From Acidimicrobiia bacterium (GTDB lineage: Bacteria; Actinomycetota; Acidimicrobiia; Spongiisociales; ZC4RG35): 64,000 nucleotides of DNA. Shown here in pieces: positions 57,542-64,000 of this stretch. Both the position numbers and the translations under genes were made by a program. Location of the stretch: NCBI GenBank assembly GCA_017577575.1, contig PKRG01000007.1, positions 54,799 through 118,798 on the forward strand, in the 5' to 3' direction. The notes beneath the pieces were generated by a model. That model did not search any database. It saw only the letters and a list, made by a program, of their open reading frames with translations, and had not been told where the DNA came from. Each line of letters begins with the position of its first letter. The first letter of the stretch is position 1.

Positions 57542-58744
57542 GTGAGTGCCGAACGGCAGCCACTCCGCTTCTCCGACCTCCTTCCACCCGCCTTCCTCTT
57601 CGCATTCGGGTGGATGGCCGAGATCGTGAACCGATCGGCCCTGCCCGAGTTCGCCGACGAGGTCCCGGCGTCGGACGTGGCCCTGTTGGCTGTGACGATC
57701 CTGCCGTTGGCGTTCCGCCGCCGCTTTCCCCTCACCGTCCTCTCGATCGTGACGGCGGCGTTCCTGGTCACGAGGTTCGCCGAGGTGCCCGAGTTCACCT
57801 CCACCTCCCTGACCTTGTTCATCGCCCTCTTCGCCGCCGGCGCCTACAGCCGCCACCGGATGCGGGACTGGGTGCGGGGAGCGGCGATCGGGGTGCCGAT
57901 GGGCACGGTGATTTGGGGGGTCGCCACCTCCCAGCCCGACCTCCCCGACAACATCGCCCTCTACAGCGTGTTCTCCGTGGTGATCAACTCGGCGTTCTTC
58001 GTCGCCGGCTGGTTGATGGGCGACTTGTGGCGCAAGCGAACCGAAGACCAGGCGGAGCTGGCGAGACGGGCCGAGATGTTGGAGCGCCAGGCCGACCAGC
58101 TCGCCGAGCAGGCGGTGGCCTCCGAGCGCCTCCGGATCGCCCAGGAGCTGCACGACGTCGTTGCCCACCACGTCAGCGTCATGGGGGTGCAGGCGGCGGC
58201 CGCTCGTCGTTCCCTGCCTCCGGAGGCCCAGGCGGTGGCGCCCTTGCTGGAGAGCATCGAGGAGGGCGGCCGGAGGGCCGTCGCCGAGATGGGGCGCCTC
58301 GTCGGGTTCCTGCGCTCCTCGGAGGACCGTTCCACCGACCCTCAGCCCACCCTCGAGCGCGTCGACGAGCTCGTCGAGTCGATGCGGGCATCGGGCCTGG
58401 GCGTCGAGCTGCACCGCGTCGGACGTCCCCGGCGGTTGGACACCGCGGCGGACCTGGCGGCCTACCGGGTCATACAGGAGGCGCTCACCAACGCCCTCAA
58501 ACACGGGTCGCGTCCCGAGGCGGTCGTGGAGATCACGTACCTCGTCGACGAGCTCTCGATCCGGGTCCGCAACCCCCTCGACGTTCGTTCCGGCAACGGC
58601 AACGGGCGGTTCGCCGGCAACGGGCGCGGCCTGGTGGGGATGAGGGAGCGGGTGTCCCTGTCGGGAGGGAGGATCGAAGCGGGGCCCCGGGGCGACGGCT
58701 ACTTCGAGGTCTCGGCCACCCTCCCGTACGAGGAGGCGGAATGA
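57542..58744 (+). CDS. Membrane histidine kinase, NarL/DesK class
   Basis: A 400-residue sensor kinase. Four to five hydrophobic helices cover the first 160 residues, then a coiled coil (LARRAEMLERQADQLAEQAV), the HisKA_3 box (RIAQELHDVVAHHVSVMGVQ, with the phosphorylated His) and an ATPase domain (YRVIQEALTNALKHG, NGRGLVGMRERV). TAACCT (57529-57534) lies seven bases before the GTG, so the mRNA should be leaderless. It overlaps the response regulator by four bases. The neighbouring divergent exporter suggests an envelope-stress or drug-sensing role. Confidence 0.92.
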   Translation: MSAERQPLRFSDLLPPAFLFAFGWMAEIVNRSALPEFADEVPASDVALLAVTILPLAFRRRFPLTVLSIVTAAFLVTRFAEVPEFTSTSLTLFIALFAAGAYSRHRMRDWVRGAAIGVPMGTVIWGVATSQPDLPDNIALYSVFSVVINSAFFVAGWLMGDLWRKRTEDQAELARRAEMLERQADQLAEQAVASERLRIAQELHDVVAHHVSVMGVQAAAARRSLPPEAQAVAPLLESIEEGGRRAVAEMGRLVGFLRSSEDRSTDPQPTLERVDELVESMRASGLGVELHRVGRPRRLDTAADLAAYRVIQEALTNALKHGSRPEAVVEITYLVDELSIRVRNPLDVRSGNGNGRFAGNGRGLVGMRERVSLSGGRIEAGPRGDGYFEVSATLPYEEAE

Positions 58745-59391
58745 TCAGGGTCGTTCTCGCCGACGACCAGGACCTCGTCCGGGCCGGGATCCGGATGATC
58801 CTCGAGAGCGAAGCGGACATCACGGTGGTGGGCGAGGCCGCCAACGGAAAGGAAGCGGTGCGGGTCGCCGACCTCGAACAGCCCGACGTGGTCTTGTTGG
58901 ACGTCCAGATGCCCGTCATGGACGGCCTCGAAGCCACGTCGCTGATCGTCGAGCGGTGCCCCGACTCCCGGGTCGTGATCCTCACGACGTTCGAGCGTGA
59001 CGACTACATCTTCACCGCCTTGCGGGCGGGGGCGGCGGGGTTCATGCTGAAGAACGCCCCGCCCGAGTCGCTCATCGACGGCGTGCGGGTCGTCGCCGCC
59101 GGCGAGGCTCTCCTGGCCCCTTCGGTCACCCGCCGGATCATCGAAGAGTTCTCGTCCCACGTCCCCGTCACCCGATCCCCGGATCTGGAGAGGCTGACGG
59201 ACCGTGAACTGGAAGTGTTGGAGCTGGTGGGACGCGGTATGTCCAACCCGGAGATCGCCGAGGCCCTCGTGGTGGGTGAGGCGACGGTCAAGACCCACGT
59301 CTCGGCGATTCTCGCCAAGCTGGGGCTCCGGGATAGGGTCCAGGCCGTCGTCTTCGCCTACGAGTCGGGTCTCATAAGACCGGGGGTATAG
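58741..59391 (+). CDS. LuxR/NarL-type response regulator
   Basis: A 216-residue protein. The receiver domain has acidic residues DD near the N-terminus, the phosphoacceptor Asp in VVLLDVQMPVMDG and the conserved Lys in GFMLKNAPP. The C-terminal HTH is LTDRELEVLELVGRGMSNPEIA and VKTHVSAILAKLGL. It is translationally coupled to the kinase gene and its stop is directly followed by the next ATG. Confidence 0.94.
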   Translation: MIRVVLADDQDLVRAGIRMILESEADITVVGEAANGKEAVRVADLEQPDVVLLDVQMPVMDGLEATSLIVERCPDSRVVILTTFERDDYIFTALRAGAAGFMLKNAPPESLIDGVRVVAAGEALLAPSVTRRIIEEFSSHVPVTRSPDLERLTDRELEVLELVGRGMSNPEIAEALVVGEATVKTHVSAILAKLGLRDRVQAVVFAYESGLIRPGV

Positions 59392-60762
59392 ATGCGCAGA
59401 TACACAGCCTTGCTCGTCGCCGTCGTCCTCTCCGCCTGCAGCGGTGGCGGGTCGACGACGACCCAGACCGCGGAGACGACTCCGGCCACGACCGGCGCCT
59501 CTTCGGCGCCGGCGACGACGGCAGCGGGAAGCCCGCTCGACACTCGCCTCGATTGGATCGCCGACGCCCTGAGCCGTGGCGAGGTGACAGAGACCGAGTA
59601 CGAGGCCACATTCACCTCCGATTTCCTGGAGGCGGTCTCCCACGACGAGTTCGTTGCCGGACTGCAGCAATTGGGCGGAGAGGGCCAGCTCCAGTGGAGC
59701 GTCGGCGAGTTCGAAGAGCGCGAGGACACCTCGGCGGTGGTGCTCCTCGTCTCCGACGGCGGCGAGGCACTTCGGGCCAACATCGTGATCGAGAACGTCG
59801 CTCCCTACCGCATCGCCGGGCTCCTCCTGCAGCCCGCCGAGCCGCCCAGCCTCGAGAACCCGCCGGCGAGTCTCGACGATGCCGCTGCCCAGCTCGGGGA
59901 GCTGGGGACACTCGAGTTGGCGGTGTACGACGTGACCGAGGGCGAATGCGACCCGGTGTTCGAATCGGGCACCGGCGATCCGATGCCGATCGGGTCGGCG
60001 TTCAAGCTCTATGTCCTCGGGGCGCTGGCGGATGCCGTGACCGCCGGCGAGGTCGCCTGGGACAACGAGATCGCCATATCCGAGGACCACCGCTCCATCC
60101 CCACGGGCGTGCTCCAGGACGAGGAGGCGGGCGCCCAGTTCTCCGTGCGCCAGGTGGCCGAGACCATGATCGCCTTCTCCGACAACACCGGGACCGACCA
60201 CCTCATCGCGCTGCTCGGGCGGCGAGCGGTCGAGGCGGCCTTCGAGCGCTACGGGATGGAAGACCCCAGCCTCAACATCCCGCTCATGGACACGATGGAT
60301 CTGACCGCGCTCAAGCTGGGGCCCGCCTCGGGGCTGGCAGAGCAGTGGATCGACGCCGACGAATCCGGGCGGCGGGAGATCCTCGACCAGATCTCGGACA
60401 TCCACCCCTCGGACATCCCGCTGGCGGAATGGGACCGTCCCATCCACGTCGACACGATCGAATGGTTCGCCACCACCGCCGACATGTGCCGGGTGCTGGT
60501 GGCTCTCGTCGAACAGGGCGAGCCCGTGACCAACATCCTCTCCATCAACCCCGGCATCCCCGACGACGAGGGCCTCTTCGAGGCGATCTACTTCAAGGGC
60601 GGGGCCGAGGTGGGCCTGACGGCCATGAACTGGCTGGTGGAACGCCCGGACGGTCGCCGTTTTGTCGTCTCCGGATCGGTGTACGACACCGAAAGCGACA
60701 TCGACCAGCTCAGGGCCACCCTCCTGTTCGGGGCGGTCAGGGATCTGGTCGCCGACCTGTGA
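59392..60762 (+). CDS. LpqF-like lipoprotein with class A beta-lactamase-type serine hydrolase domain
   Basis: A 456-residue exported lipoprotein (lipobox VLSAC, Cys16) with a Thr-rich linker. An NTF2-like N-terminal domain covers about 48-150. The catalytic domain has SxxK at Ser202-Lys205 (GSAFK), SDN at 263-265 (FSDNTGTDHL) and KGG near residue 403 in place of KTG. The pattern matches ORF12-like/LpqF serine hydrolases; lactamase activity is doubtful. It starts directly after the response regulator stop, so it probably belongs to the same operon. Confidence 0.85.
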   Translation: MRRYTALLVAVVLSACSGGGSTTTQTAETTPATTGASSAPATTAAGSPLDTRLDWIADALSRGEVTETEYEATFTSDFLEAVSHDEFVAGLQQLGGEGQLQWSVGEFEEREDTSAVVLLVSDGGEALRANIVIENVAPYRIAGLLLQPAEPPSLENPPASLDDAAAQLGELGTLELAVYDVTEGECDPVFESGTGDPMPIGSAFKLYVLGALADAVTAGEVAWDNEIAISEDHRSIPTGVLQDEEAGAQFSVRQVAETMIAFSDNTGTDHLIALLGRRAVEAAFERYGMEDPSLNIPLMDTMDLTALKLGPASGLAEQWIDADESGRREILDQISDIHPSDIPLAEWDRPIHVDTIEWFATTADMCRVLVALVEQGEPVTNILSINPGIPDDEGLFEAIYFKGGAEVGLTAMNWLVERPDGRRFVVSGSVYDTESDIDQLRATLLFGAVRDLVADL

Positions 60763-60785
60763 CGTCCCGTCCCTACGCTGCGGGA

Positions 60786-61433
60786 ATGGACCTGTTCGAA
60801 GCCCTGTACACCACTCGCGCCATGCGGCGGGTGTCGCCCGACCCGGTGCCCGAAGAGGTGGCGGCGGCCATGCTCGACGCCGCCATCCGGGCGCCGTCGG
60901 GCGGGAACAGCCAGAACTGGCGCTTCATCGTCGTCACCGACCCCGAAGTGCGCTCCCGCCTCGGCCCTCTCTACCGTCGGGCGTGGGACCGGCTTCGGTC
61001 CACCGTCTACGCCGGACGGTGGGAGAAGGCCCAGGAGGCCGGAGACGAGGCCGCGCTCGCGGTCATGCGCTCGTCGCAGTGGCTGGCCGACAACTTCGAG
61101 ACCGTCCCGATGTGGCTGATGGCGTTCCACCGCAACGACCCGTCCGGCGCTTCGATCTACCCGGCCGTGTGGAGCGCGATGCTCGCCGCCCGCGCCCACG
61201 GGGTGGGCACCTGCCTGACGACCATCCTCGGGACGTTCGAGCACGACTCCACCTGCGAGGTCCTGGGGGTGCCCACCGAGCGCGGGTGGAGGCTGGCGGC
61301 GGCAGTCTCCTGCGGCTACCCGCTGGGACGGTGGGGCCTGGCCCGTCGGGAGCCGGCGGACCGGGTGGCGTTCCAGGACCGCTGGGGCGAGCCCCTGCCC
61401 TTCGCGGTGCCGAACCCGATGTGGCTGCCCTAG
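60786..61433 (+). CDS. Nitroreductase-family flavoprotein
   Basis: A 215-residue FMN-dependent oxidoreductase. LYTTRAMRRVSPDPVPEEV, AAIRAPSGGNSQNWRFIVV and a C-terminal VSCGYPLGRWG are the FMN-binding signatures. The substrate is unknown. TACGCT (60774-60779) lies six bases before the ATG, so its transcript may be leaderless and separate from the upstream operon. Its end overlaps the convergent dgt gene by four bases. Confidence 0.88.
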   Translation: MDLFEALYTTRAMRRVSPDPVPEEVAAAMLDAAIRAPSGGNSQNWRFIVVTDPEVRSRLGPLYRRAWDRLRSTVYAGRWEKAQEAGDEAALAVMRSSQWLADNFETVPMWLMAFHRNDPSGASIYPAVWSAMLAARAHGVGTCLTTILGTFEHDSTCEVLGVPTERGWRLAAAVSCGYPLGRWGLARREPADRVAFQDRWGEPLPFAVPNPMWLP

Positions 61434-62428
61434 AAGAGGGTGGGGCGGAACAGCCGGTCGTGGGTGCGGAGGGCGTAGCGGTCGGTCATGCCCGCCACGT
61501 AGTCGATCGCCCGGGTGAGCGGGTCGGCGTCGGGCACGGTGTATGAGTCGGGCACCTCGTCGGGATGGGACGAGAAGTACTCGACCAGGTCCCGGATCAC
61601 CTTGATCGCCCGTTCCTTCTCGGCGGACAGAGCCGGCGACAGATACACCCGCTCGAACATGAAGTCCCGCAGCTCGTTCATGACGTCGAGGTCCTCGGGG
61701 TCCATGGTCACGGTCCCCTCCCGGGCGGAAGTCTCGATCACCGACGTGATCATCGAGTTGATCCATTCCCGGGCGGTGGCTCCGAATCGGGTGAGCACGC
61801 GGGTGGGGATCTCGTGGTACTCGAGCACTCCGGCCCGCAGCGCGTCGGCGACATCGTGGGTGAGGTAGGCGATGCGGTCGGCGAAACGGCACAGCATGCC
61901 CTCGGGGGTCTCGGGGGGAGGGTCGATGCGCCAGGAATGCGCCCGGACGCCGTCGAGCACTTCGTGGGTCAGGTTCAGGGGCTCGAGCAGGCGCAGTGTG
62001 CGGACTCCGTGGTGGGCGTGGAGCCAGTCCCCGTCCACGTAAGGGCTGAGGGCGTCCTCGCCGGTGTGGCCGAACGGCGAGTGGCCCACGTCGTGAGCCA
62101 GGCAGATGGCCTCGGTGAGTGTCTGGTTGAGGCCGAGCGCCACGGCCATCGCCCGTCCCACCTGGGTCACCTGCAGCGTGTGGGTGAGGCGGGTGACGTA
62201 GTGGTCGCCTTCGGGGTTGAGGAACACCTGCGTCTTGTGCTTCAGCCGCCGGAAAGCCTTGGAGTGGACGATCCGGTCCCGGTCGCGCTCGAAGGCGGTC
62301 CGGTACTCGTCGGGCTCCTCGTCCTCCTCCCGGCCCTTGCTCTCGTCGGACTTGGTGGCGGCGGGTGACAGGAGATCGTGCTCGAGCCGCTCTCGTTCTT
62401 CACGCTTGCGGAGGAAGAGCTCACTCAT
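61430..62428 (-). CDS. dgt: dGTP triphosphohydrolase (Dgt-like)
   Basis: A 332-residue HD-domain hydrolase that removes triphosphate from dGTP or other dNTPs. The metal-binding residues are in YVTRLTHTLQVTQVGRA (first His), CLAHDVGHSPFGHTGED (the HD pair) and RIAYLTHDVADAL (last Asp). N-terminal KAFRRLKHKTQVF is typical. The ATG lies one base after the phosphonate-permease stop on the same strand, so the two could share a transcript. Confidence 0.92.
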   Translation of the reverse strand: MSELFLRKREERERLEHDLLSPAATKSDESKGREEDEEPDEYRTAFERDRDRIVHSKAFRRLKHKTQVFLNPEGDHYVTRLTHTLQVTQVGRAMAVALGLNQTLTEAICLAHDVGHSPFGHTGEDALSPYVDGDWLHAHHGVRTLRLLEPLNLTHEVLDGVRAHSWRIDPPPETPEGMLCRFADRIAYLTHDVADALRAGVLEYHEIPTRVLTRFGATAREWINSMITSVIETSAREGTVTMDPEDLDVMNELRDFMFERVYLSPALSAEKERAIKVIRDLVEYFSSHPDEVPDSYTVPDADPLTRAIDYVAGMTDRYALRTHDRLFRPTLF

Positions 62429-62429
62429 G

Positions 62430-63839
62430 TCACACGTAACGCTCGCGGAGCCGGGACGACGCCCAGTCCATCGTGGCCACCACTATGGCGATCGCCAGCA
62501 TCTGGACCGCCGCCGCCCGGTAGTTGAGCAGGTTGATGTTCTGCTGGAGGATCGACCCGATCCCGCCGCCGCCGACGAAGCCCAGGATGGTCGACATCCG
62601 GACGTTGATGTCCCACCGGTACATGGTGAACGAGATGTAAGGAGGGACGATCTGGGGCACCACCGAGTAGATGATCGTCTGCAGCCGGTTGGCGCCGGTG
62701 GCCCGCACCGCCTCGATCGGTCCGGGTGAGATCGACTCCACCTGCTCCGAATACAGCTTGGCCAGCGCCGCCGCGGTGTGCAGGGCGAGCGCCAGCGAGC
62801 CGGCGAAGGGCCCAGCTCCGACCCAGACGACGAACACGATGGCCATCACGAGCGGCTCGATGGAGCGCAACGTGTTGAACACCGTCCGAGCGGCGTAGTA
62901 GATCGACAGGCCGATCCTCACCTCCCCCCTCTGCATCCCCCGGAGGGCGACGAGCACGCCGACGACGGCGCCGACGACCGCCGGGATGAGCACGACCGTG
63001 CGGAACTCGTCGATCCGATAGAACCAGTCGATGACCTGGCCGACCAGCACGGCCCACAGGGCGCCGGCCGCCGCTCCCATGACCACGTCGAGGACTCCGA
63101 CGACGGACCGGGGAGTGCGACGGCGGATGGCGTATCCGAGCTTGGAGGCGAGTTGGGCCAGCACCCCGGCGCCGGCGAGGGCGGCGATCAGGACGAAGGC
63201 GACGTCGAAGATCTCGCCCAGGTCGGCGACGAACGAGCCCACGAACCCGAACCAGCCCAGCACGCTGCGGGCAGCGGTGCCGGCGGACTGGAACAGGAGC
63301 GCCAGGACGAGCAGCCCCACCAGCGCCAGGGCGCCGGCGACGACCAGCAGCACCGCCCGTCTCACCCTCTCCGCCCGGGTCGGGACGTGGTCCTCGACGG
63401 TGGGGAGGGCCATCCGGGCGATCCCGTAGGCGAGGGCGACGGCGACGACCAGCACGCCGACCAGTGCGAGGGCATCGTCGGAGAACGGCGCGACGAGGTC
63501 GCGTGCCGCCCGGGAGGCGAGAACACCCAACGCCGCTCCTACCGGCACGGCGATGAGGATGAGGACCAGGTTCGTGACCGTGACCGAGATGTCGCGCATG
63601 ATGTTGCGGGCGGCGATGAACGAGAGCGGCACCGCCACCAGCAGACCGGCCGTGGTCGCCACCAACGCCAGGAAGACCGTCTCGAGGATCTTGTCGAAGG
63701 TGATGCGCGCCGTCTCGGAGATGCGTGGCGAGAGCCGGATCGTGTCGGAGATGAAGGTGGTGCCGGCAGGCTCGCCGGTGACGCCGTCGTAGGCGGCGGC
63801 CCCCCACGTCGGAACGTCGAAACCCGGGCGGGCCCCGGC
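62430..63839 (-). CDS. PhnE-type phosphonate/phosphate ABC permease with a large insertion, 5'-partial
   Basis: About 470 residues are readable. The protein begins within the window-edge zone (GFDVPTWGAAAYDGVTGEPA), then SPRISETARITFDKILETVF and VATTAGLLVAVPLSFIAARN, the classical PhnE start. About 215 residues with five or six extra hydrophobic segments follow before the second PhnE part (ARTVFNTLRSIEPLVMAIVF, HTAAALAKLYSEQVESISPG, EAVRATGANRLQTIIYSVVP). PhnE proteins are usually about 270 residues, so this is a permease with an insertion inside its fold. No ATPase or binding protein is visible; they would lie beyond the window. The true start cannot be seen. Confidence 0.8.
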   Translation of the reverse strand, partial: AGARPGFDVPTWGAAAYDGVTGEPAGTTFISDTIRLSPRISETARITFDKILETVFLALVATTAGLLVAVPLSFIAARNIMRDISVTVTNLVLILIAVPVGAALGVLASRAARDLVAPFSDDALALVGVLVVAVALAYGIARMALPTVEDHVPTRAERVRRAVLLVVAGALALVGLLVLALLFQSAGTAARSVLGWFGFVGSFVADLGEIFDVAFVLIAALAGAGVLAQLASKLGYAIRRRTPRSVVGVLDVVMGAAAGALWAVLVGQVIDWFYRIDEFRTVVLIPAVVGAVVGVLVALRGMQRGEVRIGLSIYYAARTVFNTLRSIEPLVMAIVFVVWVGAGPFAGSLALALHTAAALAKLYSEQVESISPGPIEAVRATGANRLQTIIYSVVPQIVPPYISFTMYRWDINVRMSTILGFVGGGGIGSILQQNINLLNYRAAAVQMLAIAIVVATMDWASSRLRERYV

Positions 63840-63840
63840 G

Positions 63841-64000
63841 GGGTCCCCCAGGGTCCCCCCCGCGGCCCCCGAGGCCGGGAGGGGCGGGCCGGGGTGCGGG
63901 GGGGTCCTGGCGCGTTCGTTTAAAAACTTTGACAGCCCGGCGGAAAGGAGAGGGGAAAGTTATGGGGGGGGCGAAGCATAAAAAAAAAAAAAAGAAATAA
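63841..64000. other. Low-quality contig end
   Basis: The last 160 bases change character abruptly: long G and C runs, then a low-GC stretch ending in a 15-base A run interrupted by one G. No coherent protein continues here although the PhnE frame should. This looks like unreliable consensus at an assembly end rather than biology. Confidence 0.7.

Overview
The window is about 64 kb of high-GC DNA from an actinobacterium. The strongest taxonomic marker is the block crgA - trpG/pabA - pknB - pbpA - rodA - pstP - fhaB - fhaA (6.7-14.1 kb), the actinobacterial cell-wall and division cluster. Other actinobacterial markers are the lhr/nei2 pair, an Rv2578c-type radical SAM protein, a 13E12-type HNH remnant, an LpqF-like lipoprotein and frequent GTG starts. 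A large SRP RNA with an Alu domain and the absence of pknA argue against a mycobacterium or streptomycete; a deep-branching class such as Acidimicrobiia is a guess. The right end (after about 63.84 kb) looks like a poor-quality contig end.

Layout. 0-3.1 kb: end of a HAD hydrolase, then a reverse-strand sulfonate/nitrate-type ABC importer behind a convincing SAM-I riboswitch. 3.2-6.6 kb: tRNA-Ala, an SDR lacking a normal start, a radical SAM protein, a thiolase and a small zinc-ribbon membrane protein. 6.6-14.1 kb: a palindrome of two DnaA-box-like 9-mers, then the division/phosphosignalling cluster. 14.2-14.6 kb: tRNA-Leu and a decayed HNH gene. 14.6-26.1 kb: a myo-inositol import and catabolism locus (iolG, iolE, ABC importer, iolC, aldolase, iolB, ACT protein on the minus strand; iolD and a LacI regulator on the plus strand), with a perfect LacI-type operator between iolG and iolD. 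A lipoprotein/metalloprotease gene lies on the opposite strand inside this operon.

26.2-40.1 kb: a glycosyltransferase, an unknown membrane-anchored protein, serS, menG, the SRP RNA, tadA, YbaK, a B3/B4 protein and five tRNAs, including all four serine isoacceptor genes. Within this lies a second ABC importer led by an unusual regulator that joins an IclR-like DNA-binding region to a flavin-type split barrel, with paired inverted repeats at its promoter, and an MscS channel. 40.1-47.2 kb: a broken MalT-like regulator, a DMT exporter, a holin-like protein and a partner-switching set (HATPase, STAS, PAS-GAF-PP2C phosphatase). 47.3-53.6 kb: nei2-lhr and a MarR/YceI divergent pair. 53.7-64 kb: TerC, an enoyl-CoA hydratase, an ABC-2 exporter divergent from a two-component system, an LpqF-like serine hydrolase, a nitroreductase, dgt, and a phosphonate-type permease running into the contig end.

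Two patterns recur. Many first genes carry a TANNNT -10 hexamer only 6-9 bases before the ATG/GTG, as expected for leaderless mRNAs. Genes inside operons mostly overlap by 1-4 bases (ATGA/GTGA). The strongest candidate for new biology is the regulator-importer unit at 32.8-36.5 kb.
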